Source: Prevotellaceae bacterium UBA7017 (lineage in GTDB: Bacteria > Bacteroidota > Bacteroidia > Bacteroidales > Bacteroidaceae). From it: a stretch of 37,945 nt of DNA. This document shows, piece after piece, positions 26,128 to 34,434 of the stretch (positions are counted from its first letter, which is position 1; each line of letters opens with the position of its first letter). A program made the translations under genes and the position numbers. Below the pieces are notes generated by a model. The model did no database searches. It was not told where the DNA came from and worked only from the letters and a program-made list of their open reading frames with translations. The stretch spans positions 1 through 37,945 of the forward strand of contig DJWZ01000148.1 in the NCBI GenBank assembly GCA_002449535.1, in the 5' to 3' direction.

Positions 26128-26148
26128 CTTTAACCTTAGACCTTTGCC
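26128..26148. repeat. Heptanucleotide units at the 3' end of the PnuT gene
   Basis: CTTTAAC, CTTAGAC, CTTTGCC. The array encodes the last residues and stop codon of the PnuT protein, so the repeat reaches into coding sequence. Confidence 0.65.
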
Positions 26149-26732
26149 CTCGTCATCTGCCGTTTCCATTCAAAATATCCCCATACAGCTATCACAGTAT
26201 ATAGTGCATACAAACCGGCAGTGAAGTATATACCTTTATATATATAAAGTCCTGCACACACAGCATCTACAAATATCCAGGCAATCCATTGCTCGATGTA
26301 TTTACGGGCAAGCAGCAATAGTCCTACTATGCTGAGGGCTGTCGTAAAGGTGTCAAGGTAAGGGACATCGCTGTTGGTATATGTAAGCAGTATATATACT
26401 ATGATAGCATAAGAAATGGCAAATATTGATATGTAAAAGGGATATTTCTTCAGGGGCAGATGAATTATCTGGAGGGTATTGCCAGATTTGCTTCTGAAGA
26501 ATTTCCAAACCAGCAATCCGTATATGGCAGCAATGATGTAGTATATCTGTATTCCGAAATCAGCATACAGCCCTGCCTTCCAATATACCACAGTATAGAT
26601 GGCGGGCATTACGATGCCTGTTATCCATAGGTATATAGAAGCCTTTATCTCCTGGTAGAGATATACGAGCCCCACTATGGTTCCCAACACCTCTAACCAG
26701 TTTTCGTTCAGATATTCACAGAATGCAGTCAT
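26136..26732 (-). CDS. pnuT: PnuC-family thiamine transporter (PnuT type), 198 aa
   Basis: An inner-membrane facilitator related to PnuC. About seven hydrophobic segments are visible, including WLEVLGTIVGLVYLYQ, LWITGIVMPAIYTVVYW, IQIYYIIAAIYGLLVW, YISIFAISYAIIVYILL and GLYALYTVIAVWGYFEWKRQ. The conserved PnuC-type WxxG/WP pattern is at LGTIVGL and AIYGLLVWKFF. The substrate is inferred as thiamine rather than nicotinamide riboside because the gene follows a TPP-riboswitch-controlled TonB receptor, 38 nt downstream of it. Imported thiamine would then be trapped by ThiN. Confidence 0.85.
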   Translation of the reverse strand: MTAFCEYLNENWLEVLGTIVGLVYLYQEIKASIYLWITGIVMPAIYTVVYWKAGLYADFGIQIYYIIAAIYGLLVWKFFRSKSGNTLQIIHLPLKKYPFYISIFAISYAIIVYILLTYTNSDVPYLDTFTTALSIVGLLLLARKYIEQWIAWIFVDAVCAGLYIYKGIYFTAGLYALYTVIAVWGYFEWKRQMTRAKV

Positions 26733-26747
26733 AATTTTAAGGGATAA

Positions 26748-26771
26748 GGTAATTATGCATTATGAATTACC
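26748..26771. repeat. Inverted repeat between the receptor and PnuT genes
   Basis: GGTAATT (26748-26754) pairs with AATTACC (26765-26771), the latter touching the receptor stop codon. The interior reads ATTATGC-ATTATGA, again with a 7-nt period. It may trim or stabilise the mRNA between the two genes. Confidence 0.6.
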
Positions 26772-29077
26772 TAAAAGTTTGCAGACAGGTTTACCATTAC
26801 GTTGAATGGTGCTGATGGTGCAAAGCCGGCACCCCAGCAGTCTCTGATGCCATACTCATTGACAGCTATTACGCTGCCATTGCTGTTTTTGGTAAATTGT
26901 GGTGCTGCCCAACCGTTGTTGTCGAACTTTGCACTGAACAGGTTATACATCGTAATACCAATCATTGCATCCTTCATGCCAAACTTATGCATCTTGAAGG
27001 TATAGCTGAGGTCGAGATTTGTAGTAAAGTGCTTCTTCAGCAGCAATGTTTCGTATGTAGTATTTCCATTTTCATCCACACACTGCATATCCTTGAAGCC
27101 CGTATTTGTAAGATACTGATTTCCTACATACTGACACTGTACAGAAGCCCTGAAACCCTGATATTTGAAAGTCAGGATATGGTTCATGATAAAGTCTGGC
27201 GAGAAAGCCAATGGCTGTGTGCCAAGATTTACTTCTGTCACACCGTCATTCAGCGTCACCTTCATATCCTTCACCCTGTTGCGGCTGAGCGTAGCGTTGG
27301 CATCCCATTTGAACCAATCTACTGGCTGCCAGGCAGCTTCCAGTTCTATACCGATACGATAACTCTTGCTGAGGTTCTTTGTCAGAGCCTCACCGATAGC
27401 ATTCAGTTCTCCTGTCAACACCAGCTGGTCCTTATAGTGCATCCAATACAAATTAGCTCCAGCAGAGAATGTACCGCTCTGGTACTTATATCCAAACTCT
27501 AAGTCACCCAAACGTTCAGCCTTTGCTTTGGCATCCTCTCTGTCAGGATTTGCCACCTGCTGCATGAAGTTATTGCGCACAGGCTCTTTGTTACCTATGC
27601 CATAAGATACATACACCCTGTGGTTGCGTGTTATGTCATAATTCAGACCAAACTTTGGATTGAAGAAGTTATAGTTGTTGTTAATGATATAACTTCCATC
27701 GAGATTCACACCATACATCACAGTAGGGTCCTGCAGCTTATAGTGAACATGACGATACTGCAAATCCACATAAGCATTCAAATTATTCAGCAAGGCATAG
27801 TTCACCTTACCATAGATATTAAAGTCAGTCTTTCTTGAGTTGTTGCGATAGTACTCAAAATCTGGAGAGAAGCTGTCTGCCGAAGGAGCAACGGTAGCAA
27901 CACCTGGCTTTGCCCATACTATGTGTCCGAACTGACGGCCCTTGTAATGGTTCCACCCTGTTCCGAGAACTGTCTGCAGACCTCTTTTGTTATCGTATGT
28001 CAGCGAAGCCACAACTCCATAGAAGTCATTGTCCATCTTCTGCTGGTCAGCAAGGTCGTTGAAGACATCGTCGCTGACGCTCAATCCAAACTGCTTCCAA
28101 GAAGCGCCTGCCTGATACTGCTGATAATAACCCTTACCCTTTGTATAATGCAAGGCAATGTGTGAATCCCAATAAGGGCTCCATGACTGGTTCCAGTGCA
28201 GCTGATAGTTCTGCTGATGATAATTGTCTGTCTGGTCCTTATAGTAGTGTCTGTTGCCGTTTTCGTCATAATACTCTCCGCAAGAGTTGTATGTGCGTCC
28301 ATAAAGCTGCTGCTCATACTTCGATGTGTAGTTCCAGGCATGATAGGTTTCCTCGATACCATTCCATGTAATGAATTTCACCACTGTATTATCACCGAAG
28401 TATCCACCCTGTATCAGGTAAGAATTCAGTTTTGTCGAGGCTCTGTCCAAATAGCCTTTTGAGCCGATGTTTGACAACCTGCCCTGAAGTCCCCAGTGTC
28501 CCTTCAGCAGTCCTGTGCCAAAGCGCAGGGTCTCCTTATGAGAGTAATACGAGCCACCACTCAGGTCTATACCTATGAAAGGCTTCATGCCTACACTCTC
28601 TGTCAGCATATTCAACGTTGCACCAAATGCGCCGGCACCGTTTGTAGATGTTCCCACACCACGCTGTATCTGCATCGACTGCACACTGCTGGCAAAGTCA
28701 CCCATGTTTACCCAGAATACAGTAGAACTCTCAGGGTCGTTCATAGGCACGCCATTAGCAGTAATATTGATACGTGAAGGGTCTGTACCACGCACTCTGA
28801 GCGAAGTGTAGCCAATGCCGTTGCCTGCATCGCTGGTAGTTGTGATACTTGGTGTCAATGACAGTATGTATGGCACATCCTGACCATGATTGACACTCTG
28901 CAACTCCGCCTTTTTCATGTCTGTAAATGCTACAGGAGTTACTTTTGTAGCACGTAAAGACCTCACTTGCAGTTCCTGCAATTCATACATTTTCAGTGAA
29001 TCAACGTCACTTAACTTTTCTGCCATCATCGGCAGACACACTGTTGCCCCCAAGGCAACCAACAAAAATTTTTTCAT
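26771..29077 (-). CDS. TonB-dependent outer-membrane receptor, probably for thiamine, 768 aa
   Basis: The signal peptide MKKFLLVALGATVCLPMMA is followed by a plug domain (VPYILSLTPSITTTSDAGNG, GYTSLRVRGTDPSRINITAN, GVPMNDPESSTVFWVNMGDF, MQIQRGVGTSTNGAGAFGAT) and a 22-strand-type barrel with many aromatic strands (YYDENGNRHYYKDQTDNYHQ). It ends PFNVMVNLSANF, with a terminal Phe, as outer-membrane barrels do. There is no carboxypeptidase-like domain, so this is not a SusC type. A TPP riboswitch lies in its leader, and a PnuT-type transporter follows, pointing to thiamine or a thiamine derivative as ligand. The ligand is inferred; the receptor class is secure. Confidence 0.92.
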   Translation of the reverse strand: MKKFLLVALGATVCLPMMAEKLSDVDSLKMYELQELQVRSLRATKVTPVAFTDMKKAELQSVNHGQDVPYILSLTPSITTTSDAGNGIGYTSLRVRGTDPSRINITANGVPMNDPESSTVFWVNMGDFASSVQSMQIQRGVGTSTNGAGAFGATLNMLTESVGMKPFIGIDLSGGSYYSHKETLRFGTGLLKGHWGLQGRLSNIGSKGYLDRASTKLNSYLIQGGYFGDNTVVKFITWNGIEETYHAWNYTSKYEQQLYGRTYNSCGEYYDENGNRHYYKDQTDNYHQQNYQLHWNQSWSPYWDSHIALHYTKGKGYYQQYQAGASWKQFGLSVSDDVFNDLADQQKMDNDFYGVVASLTYDNKRGLQTVLGTGWNHYKGRQFGHIVWAKPGVATVAPSADSFSPDFEYYRNNSRKTDFNIYGKVNYALLNNLNAYVDLQYRHVHYKLQDPTVMYGVNLDGSYIINNNYNFFNPKFGLNYDITRNHRVYVSYGIGNKEPVRNNFMQQVANPDREDAKAKAERLGDLEFGYKYQSGTFSAGANLYWMHYKDQLVLTGELNAIGEALTKNLSKSYRIGIELEAAWQPVDWFKWDANATLSRNRVKDMKVTLNDGVTEVNLGTQPLAFSPDFIMNHILTFKYQGFRASVQCQYVGNQYLTNTGFKDMQCVDENGNTTYETLLLKKHFTTNLDLSYTFKMHKFGMKDAMIGITMYNLFSAKFDNNGWAAPQFTKNSNGSVIAVNEYGIRDCWGAGFAPSAPFNVMVNLSANF

Positions 29078-29144
29078 TCTTAGAATGATTATTAGTTGAA
29101 CATAAAGAAGGGGCTCCTTTTTTAAAATTAAAGGACAAGTCTTT

Positions 29145-29225
29145 ATGCATCCTCGCTACGCTGGCATTATCCAGATCAGCTTAGAGGGTCTGTTCTCAGC
29201 TCCGCCAATAAACGGGGCACCCCTT
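29145..29225 (-). ncRNA. TPP (THI-box) riboswitch
   Basis: On the minus strand the element begins AGGGGTGCCCCG and contains GGAGCTGAGAACAGACCC (the CUGAGA motif), the ACCCU stretch and CTGATCTGGATAATGCCAGC followed by GTAGCGAGG. These are the core TPP aptamer sequences. It starts about 10 nt below the promoter -7 box and ends about 70 nt above the receptor ATG. The expression platform was not resolved; an AAGGAGCCCCTT segment about 30 nt above the ATG could be the sequestered region. Binding of TPP is expected to lower expression of the receptor and PnuT. Confidence 0.95.
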
Positions 29226-29237
29226 GAAAATCGGCTG

Positions 29238-29305
29238 CAAAGGTACAATTAAGTTTTGAATAATGCAAGAAAAACATTATTTTTTTTGCATTATCACGAC
29301 AAATT
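29238..29305 (-). promoter_or_regulatory. Promoter of the thiamine uptake unit (repeat copy E)
   Basis: On the minus strand: CTTG (29266-29269, near-consensus -33), 20-bp spacer, TACCTTTG (29238-29245). It shares most of its length with the toxin-antitoxin promoter at 10119-10195, including the distal GCATTATCACGAC. Confidence 0.8.
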
Positions 29306-29363
29306 CCCATTGGTCCCATAAGCCCTATTAGCCTATTGAACCCACATATCCCTATTTCCTCAA

Positions 29364-30422
29364 CTATTGCAGTTTCCTCACCCTGACATCTATTCCATCA
29401 GCCTTCAGCAGTGACGGCACTTTGCTAACATCCGTCTGTCCGAAGTGGTATGGAAAGAGCACCTTCGGCTTCACTGTTTTGGCAGCCTCCAGCAGTTGCT
29501 CTACCGTCATAGTATAAGGTTGGTTACAAGGCATGAATGCAATGTCAATATCCTTGATATTCGCCATTTCCGGAATATCCTCTGTATCGCCGGCAATATA
29601 TATCCTTGTGCCGTCAAGAGTAATGATATAACCATTGTCACGTCCCTTGGGATGGAACTTCTGACGTCCCTCTGTTGTATTGTAAGCAGGAACAGCCTCT
29701 ATGGTGATGTCTGAACTTATGGTTGCCTCGTCACCATTTGCCATTACTTGTCCCTTGCCATACAATTCAGCACAACGTTTGTTGGTTATGAATTTTGTTG
29801 AAGCATCAGTCAGCATGTCTATGGCACCTTTGTCATAATGGTCCTGATGTTCATGAGTCACCAGAATGTAGTTAGCCTTTGGCATAGAACCGTAATCTAT
29901 GGTCCGGTTACCCAACTGTCTTACAGGGTCTATCTGTATTTCCTCTCCGTCATATACTATTCTGATGCAGGCATGCATCAATGAGTAGAACTTTATCGTC
30001 TTACCACTTTTTGTCTTGAAAACATCTATCTCATAAGTGTCAGTCGTCACAGGCATTCCCCACTTCTGCCATGCTATGATACCACCAGTCAGGTTTACAG
30101 GCTTATAACCCTCGTTTGCCAATATTCCTGCAGCATTGGCAGAACGTCGTCCGCTTCTGCAGTATATGGCAATCGTCTTGTCTTTTGACAACAGTTGCTG
30201 CACCTTGTTTAGAAAGTCACCCTTTGCCTGGTCTATGTTTATGGCACCGGCAATATGTCCCTCGCTATATTCCTGCGAAGTCCTGACATCCAGCAGGATA
30301 ACATTTTCTGACTCAGCGAGTCTTGCAAATGTCTCTACATCTGCATCCTCGTAGTTCTTCTGTCCACAGGCAGCAGCAACTCCTGTCAGTGCCATCAAAG
30401 CAGTATATATAAACTTTTTCAT
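29364..30422 (-). CDS. Rhodanese / metallo-beta-lactamase (UlaG-like) fusion lipoprotein, 352 aa
   Basis: The N-terminal lipoprotein signal MKKFIYTALMALTGVAAAC puts the lipidated Cys at 19. Residues about 25-130 are a rhodanese domain: VILLDVRTSQEYSEGHIAGA and catalytic loop Cys88 in IYCRSGRRSANAAG. Residues about 140-352 are an MBL-fold domain of the UlaG/YtfQ-like type with VTHEHQDHYD (HxHxDH), later YIAGDTEDI and FPYHFGQTD. Both active sites appear intact, so persulfide or sulfur-linked hydrolysis in the periplasm or outer membrane is possible, but the substrate is unknown. The gene lies 64 nt after the flavin-reductase-like gene, perhaps cotranscribed. Its start codon is directly abutted by heptanucleotide repeats. 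Confidence 0.85.
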   Translation of the reverse strand: MKKFIYTALMALTGVAAACGQKNYEDADVETFARLAESENVILLDVRTSQEYSEGHIAGAINIDQAKGDFLNKVQQLLSKDKTIAIYCRSGRRSANAAGILANEGYKPVNLTGGIIAWQKWGMPVTTDTYEIDVFKTKSGKTIKFYSLMHACIRIVYDGEEIQIDPVRQLGNRTIDYGSMPKANYILVTHEHQDHYDKGAIDMLTDASTKFITNKRCAELYGKGQVMANGDEATISSDITIEAVPAYNTTEGRQKFHPKGRDNGYIITLDGTRIYIAGDTEDIPEMANIKDIDIAFMPCNQPYTMTVEQLLEAAKTVKPKVLFPYHFGQTDVSKVPSLLKADGIDVRVRKLQ

Positions 30423-30452
30423 TGGTTATTGGTTATTGATTATTGATTATTG
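30421..30452. repeat. Heptanucleotide array against the start of the rhodanese-MBL gene
   Basis: Plus strand ATTGGTT x2, ATTGATT x2, then ATTG. On the coding strand it is CAATAAT/CAATAAC repeats ending in the ATG itself (30420-30422). Unit gain or loss would alter the region directly upstream of the start codon without changing frame of the protein. Confidence 0.85.
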
Positions 30453-30456
30453 TCCC

Positions 30457-30475
30457 CCCCTCCCCTTGGGAGGGG
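30457..30475. repeat. GC-rich hairpin
   Basis: CCCCTCCC-CTT-GGGAGGGG, a perfect 8-bp stem within AT-rich DNA, between the flavin-reductase-like and rhodanese-MBL genes. It lacks a T tract, so it is not a standard terminator. Confidence 0.65.
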
Positions 30476-30486
30476 CAGGGGTGTGG

Positions 30487-31074
30487 TCACTTCTTCCACG
30501 CATTAGTAACCTCACCTATATACATAGAATGTATTCCGGCAGGAAAATTCTTATACCGGTTCTTTGGCACCTCACTCTTGAAATACTTCGGGTCAAAAGG
30601 AGCAGCATACATTATCTTACACTCTATCACCATCTCTGCTTCTGTGTAATAAGGAGCACCATTAGGAGTATAGGCAGTATGCAGTCCTAAGGCAGCAGCC
30701 TTGTCACCGTCTTTGCCACTCTTGGTTCCCATATACGTCAGCACCTTACTGTTCTCAACCCCAAAGGTCATAACAGTAAAATATTCCGAAGCATCCAGGA
30801 ACTGCTTTGTATAGCGTTGTTCAGCCACATAGACAGTCATTGCTGTCTTGCCCCAGAGAGTACCTATTCCGCCCCACCCTATAGTCATTGCATTGCTCTT
30901 CTCCCTGTTACCACTGGCAAGCAGCTGAGCATCCCTAAACCATTGGAAACCATTATCGGTAAAGTCCTCAACAACATTTATCTTCTTGTAGCCATACTCC
31001 TCCTGAGCCATCACAGGCATAGCGCCCAATGTCAAAACAGACAATAGTAGTCCATAAAATAATTTTGCCTTCAT
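30487..31074 (-). CDS. Exported flavin-reductase-like (FMN-binding split barrel) protein, 195 aa
   Basis: Signal peptide MKAKLFYGLLLSVLTLGAMPVMAQ. The mature protein has the flavin-reductase pattern SNAMTIGWGGIGTLWGKTAM, TVYVAEQRYTKQFLDASEYF and ENSKVLTYMGTKSGKDGDK, ending HSMYIGEVTNAWKK. The start at 31074 was chosen because an ATG eight codons upstream lies only a few bases below the predicted transcription start and would disturb the signal peptide. Flavin reductases are normally cytosolic; an exported one is less usual and may act with covalent or extracytoplasmic flavin. The substrate is unknown. Confidence 0.8.
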   Translation of the reverse strand: MKAKLFYGLLLSVLTLGAMPVMAQEEYGYKKINVVEDFTDNGFQWFRDAQLLASGNREKSNAMTIGWGGIGTLWGKTAMTVYVAEQRYTKQFLDASEYFTVMTFGVENSKVLTYMGTKSGKDGDKAAALGLHTAYTPNGAPYYTEAEMVIECKIMYAAPFDPKYFKSEVPKNRYKNFPAGIHSMYIGEVTNAWKK

Positions 31075-31112
31075 TGTATATAATAGTTTATAATTCATTT
31101 ATATTCAGTTTG

Positions 31113-31144
31113 CAAAGATAATGTTTCTATGCGATAACTCCAAA
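31113..31144 (-). promoter_or_regulatory. Promoter of the flavin-reductase-like gene
   Basis: On the minus strand: TTTG (31141-31144), 20-bp spacer, TATCTTTG (31113-31120), a full consensus match 38 nt above the chosen ATG. Confidence 0.8.
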
Positions 31145-31176
31145 TTTCAGAAGGAAAAATTGTATTTTTTATTAAA

Positions 31177-32262
31177 TCAACTTCTACTCTCTCTTGTCCC
31201 GTCTTTTTCCGAGGATTTCATCCTCAGCATCTCATGCCCCCCTTTGCTCACCATCATTCGTCCCATCTCATTTAGGGCCACAAAGCGATAGCGCTGTGTA
31301 TCGATTGGTACATCCCTATAACTAAGGTGCTTCGCTTCAGCTTTTCGTCGCAAGGTCTCCACTGTAGAAGCCATCACATCAGGGTGCGTATAGCTGCTCT
31401 CATCAGGCTCCATCAGCAGCAGTTTTCCCTTTGAGCAAGCATCAAAATACACCCCACCTGGCTTATAGTAACGTTCTTGCTGCGAGCCTTCTTTAGGAAA
31501 ACCATCGTTCAACAACACTACCAACGGAAAACCTTGCTCCCGCACCGCTCTTGCTATAATACGCTCACCCTTGCTGATAGCTGCTGTATATGTTACAGCA
31601 CCATTATGTGCTGCCGCTATCACATCATTCAAGCGTTCCTTTATCTGCTCCTCGCTGGCACTCCTTGACATCTCCACCTGTTGTCTGTCGGGCCAGTCTA
31701 ACAAGAAATGGTTGCCCAGCGTAGTGAATTGCACCCCACATACCTCCGTCTTCCTATGCATACGAAAAAGATCTGGATTCTGTTTGCGTTGCCACGCACG
31801 TTCCGCGTTAGCCTTCACATATTCTATCATTGCATGCAACTGTCCCTTATGTGTCAGTACGCGGAAGTACGGCACTTCGTCATACAGATTCTCCATAAAT
31901 CCCTGCTTACGCGCCTCTGCCTTGCATCCCTGCATATATCCGCGCACCACCTCCTTTATGCTACGATGCATTGTCCTCGTCACTTGCAACACCATATGGT
32001 GATGGTCAGGCATCACTTTGTCCGCCAAGATTTTTATTTCAGGACACATCTCCAGCATCCTGCGTTGCTGATTGATTAGCACCCAACCTATCCGAGTCTT
32101 CTCCACTATCGCCACAGTACCATTATGCGATAGAGAGCCAAACAAAGACTGCCGAGCATTAGCAACCATCGTTACATGCACGATGCAAGGCTTACGCCAC
32201 GCACCAGGCTGCAACCAAGTGAATGTCTCATGTTTATCTATGTTTCCACTCTCATTGTTCAT
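31177..32262 (-). CDS. REP-associated tyrosine transposase (RAYT, Y1/HUH family), 361 aa
   Basis: A single-strand DNA transposase-like enzyme of the IS200/IS605 type. The HUH motif is PDHHHMVLQV (about residues 86-91), and the catalytic tyrosine is probably in VRGYMQGCKAEARKQ. The first part (CIVHVTMVANARQSLFG, then GWVLINQQRRML) fits the Y1 fold. The region after about 190 is an added C-terminal part (PLVVLLNDGFPKEGSQQ, YYKPGGVYFDACSKGKLLLM) seen in Bacteroidales members. REP palindromes lie just upstream (three copies) and at the gene's own 3' end, where one copy encodes the last residues (SSEKDGTRESRS). That linkage is the hallmark of RAYT loci. Intact, hence possibly active. Confidence 0.88.
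   Translation of the reverse strand: MNNESGNIDKHETFTWLQPGAWRKPCIVHVTMVANARQSLFGSLSHNGTVAIVEKTRIGWVLINQQRRMLEMCPEIKILADKVMPDHHHMVLQVTRTMHRSIKEVVRGYMQGCKAEARKQGFMENLYDEVPYFRVLTHKGQLHAMIEYVKANAERAWQRKQNPDLFRMHRKTEVCGVQFTTLGNHFLLDWPDRQQVEMSRSASEEQIKERLNDVIAAAHNGAVTYTAAISKGERIIARAVREQGFPLVVLLNDGFPKEGSQQERYYKPGGVYFDACSKGKLLLMEPDESSYTHPDVMASTVETLRRKAEAKHLSYRDVPIDTQRYRFVALNEMGRMMVSKGGHEMLRMKSSEKDGTRESRS
31196..31230. repeat. REP-like palindrome, copy 4, inside the 3' end of the RAYT gene
   Basis: GTCCCGTCTTTTTCC, then GAGGATttcATCCTC, AGCAT. It matches the copies at 32326-32464 with a few substitutions, in the same orientation. Confidence 0.8.
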
Positions 32263-32325
32263 GAGTGCAAATAAAATTTACATCAAAATGACGGAACAAC
32301 AATTATACATCTTTCCCCATCTCTC

Positions 32326-32464
32326 GTCCCGTTTATTTCACGAGGATTTTATCCTCGGCATCCCTCTTCCACTCCCGTCCCGTTCTTTTCACGAGGATTT
32401 TATCCTCGGCATTCCTCTTCCATCTCCAGTCCCGTTTATTTCACGAGGATTTTATCCTCGGCAT
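32326..32464. repeat. Three tandem REP-like palindromes
   Basis: 36-nt units at 32326-32361, 32377-32412 and 32429-32464, spaced 51 and 52 bp start to start. Each is GTCCCGTTTATTTCAC (one base varies) followed by the hairpin GAGGATtttATCCTC and GGCAT. The GTCCC head plus hairpin is the probable RAYT recognition unit. The spacers (CCTCTTCCA-rich) are also similar. Confidence 0.9.
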
Positions 32465-32481
32465 TTTTTTCCATCCTTCCC

Positions 32482-33345
32482 TCAACCTTCATCCCTCATC
32501 TCACTCAACTTCTCTACCACCTCTTCTGACAGCGATTCTCCCGAATGGCCTTTTGTCCAATCTATTTCAGGAATAGCCTTCTGTAGTTTCTCGAGGGAAA
32601 GTTCAGGACTATTCTTTGGCTCTACAGCATTCATGCACACCATATCCACATAACACCTGCGCTTGTTAGAACCAGCCCAGTCATCACCTGTATATGGGTC
32701 AGAGAGGAATTGCCCCTGAAAGACGATACCAGCCTTGTCATCACCAGAACGCAGCATATAGAACATATCACCCCTTCGAGCCTCTTGCCAATCAGAAATG
32801 CTCCAGTTCATGCGAAACATTCCATGCACCATATTCTCGAAGCACTCCTCATAATCCTTTTCAGTAAAAGAACTTATTGACGGGTTCCAACGCATCAGGT
32901 AAGTCCTTGCATCCATTGGCATCGGCACCACCTCAAAATCCACCTTCCAAATACAGCAATCACCCTCAGGGTCCTCTACAAGAGACTTGTCAGCCTCTTG
33001 AAAGCGAAAGCGGATACCAGGCTCAGTATTCACATCAATAATACGAGTCAGGCAGCTGTCCTCTTCCCCAGCGCTCAGCACCAGATAATCCAGCGACCCT
33101 TTTATGGCATAAGGGAATACACCATCATTATACAAATAGCAACTACGATATGCTATAGGTTTCTTATCAATCACCAAAACCAACTCCCCATCAATAGTCT
33201 CAAGGATAAGGTTCTGGTTATGTTCTGTAATATCCAAGGTAATGTTGGTAATCTCCCCCTTCTTAACCTTCTCTATTACCTCACTCTCCACCTCAAGAGT
33301 GATACACACATCATTTATATCAATATCGTCTTTCTGCTGTTTCAT
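32482..33345 (-). CDS. EVE/PUA-like domain protein linked to McrBC, 287 aa
   Basis: I do not recognise the N-terminal part (about 1-140), which is acidic and contains beta-type stretches such as EITNITLDITEHNQNLILET and GELVLVIDKKPIAYRSCYL. From about 145 the protein has YLMRWNPSISSF, FRMNWSISDWQEARRGDMFY, MLRSGDDKAGIVFQGQFLSD and DDWAGSNKRRCYVDM. The W...A..GD.FYM.R.G...GI...G pattern resembles EVE/ASCH/PUA-superfamily domains that read modified bases or nucleotides. It lies 51 nt after mcrC in the same direction without an evident promoter, so it is probably the third gene of the McrBC operon. The domain call is by pattern only. Confidence 0.65.
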   Translation of the reverse strand: MKQQKDDIDINDVCITLEVESEVIEKVKKGEITNITLDITEHNQNLILETIDGELVLVIDKKPIAYRSCYLYNDGVFPYAIKGSLDYLVLSAGEEDSCLTRIIDVNTEPGIRFRFQEADKSLVEDPEGDCCIWKVDFEVVPMPMDARTYLMRWNPSISSFTEKDYEECFENMVHGMFRMNWSISDWQEARRGDMFYMLRSGDDKAGIVFQGQFLSDPYTGDDWAGSNKRRCYVDMVCMNAVEPKNSPELSLEKLQKAIPEIDWTKGHSGESLSEEVVEKLSEMRDEG

Positions 33346-33396
33346 AGGTTTTGATTGTTGCTAGTTATTGTATAGGTTTTGAGTTTAATGATATTC

Positions 33397-34434
33397 TTAA
33401 TTTATAAAACTCTCCAATCTTTTCTTGATGCCATCAAAATCTGTATTCAAATCTAAGGTACGAATAAAAAGTGAATATCCATCCCTATGATTTATTGTAG
33501 CATCATCAAAGTCATCATTCTTCGTCTTTGCGTATAGAAGCATTCCATCTACATTATGATGATGTTCTCTATCATATTCATTAACATAAGTACGAATCTG
33601 ATAAAGGTTATTATTACGAATCGTTTCCTTTCCATATTGCTGCTGCAATATCTTGGAGTAGTATTTCGTATCAATTATAAGAGTCCTCTCCCCTATTGTC
33701 AGCAAGATATCTGTCTGCATAATAGGTAGAACAGAAGTGTCTGTTTGTTCTTTTATTATATTCCATTCTATTTGCTTGGCCTCTGGCTTGAATTCTGGAT
33801 GATGCTTTTTATAATATGAAAATACAAACTTCTCAAACAGTCTGCATAAATGCTCATCCGAGAATGCCTGCATCTTGAAGTTTCCATTTTCTGTTGTCAA
33901 CAGCCATTCCTTTACAATAAAATAACAAAGGTATAGCAACATCCTGTAATTTCTATTATTGCGATCAAATCTAAGCCTGTCCCAATGGATTGTATGAACA
34001 TCTATGACACCCACATTTTGAAAAAACAACATCAGCTTCTTAAGCCTCATCTTTGTCTCTTTCTTTACATCAGAATGCTTCAATAAAATATGAGTTGTAG
34101 CCACAAGAATCTGATTGTAGATATTATCCTCAGTCAGTATGTCATAATCGCAACTTATCTGTTGGTTATTGCGCATCCTGTTTCTGATGGTTTCACTCAT
34201 ATTGATTTTACCCCTCACTGTCAGCAACGCCTCATTATGAGAAACATATTCTCGATAGAGTCCTTGCTTCAGTTGATATGATATACCTCTACACAATATC
34301 TCAGCAAAGAGGTCATAGATATCATTAAATGACTCTCCTTCTATTTCTTCATAGTTATTCTGCCTAAGCTCCTGAAAAGCATAAGCAAGCATGTAATAGA
34401 TATTGCGTATCAATATACCTTTATCCTCTGTCAT
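33397..34434 (-). CDS. mcrC: McrC-like nuclease subunit, 345 aa
   Basis: Nuclease partner of McrB in restriction of modified DNA. Typical opening: ILIRNIYYMLAYAFQEL, then YREYVSHNEALLTVRGKINM and CDYDILTEDNIYNQIL. The PD-(D/E)XK core is MQTDILLTIGERTLIIDTKYYSK (split: TDILL with the Asp, IDTKYY with D-x-K; about residues 237-256). A later QIRTYVNEYDREH helix fits the fold. The start overlaps the McrB gene by 14 nt. Length is normal. Identification is good. Confidence 0.92.
   Translation of the reverse strand: MTEDKGILIRNIYYMLAYAFQELRQNNYEEIEGESFNDIYDLFAEILCRGISYQLKQGLYREYVSHNEALLTVRGKINMSETIRNRMRNNQQISCDYDILTEDNIYNQILVATTHILLKHSDVKKETKMRLKKLMLFFQNVGVIDVHTIHWDRLRFDRNNRNYRMLLYLCYFIVKEWLLTTENGNFKMQAFSDEHLCRLFEKFVFSYYKKHHPEFKPEAKQIEWNIIKEQTDTSVLPIMQTDILLTIGERTLIIDTKYYSKILQQQYGKETIRNNNLYQIRTYVNEYDREHHHNVDGMLLYAKTKNDDFDDATINHRDGYSLFIRTLDLNTDFDGIKKRLESFIN

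Noticed and set aside
32326..32464. Possible short CRISPR array
   Set aside because: The repeats are hairpins with near-identical 15-16 bp spacers and flank a RAYT gene; spacers of CRISPR arrays are longer and unique.
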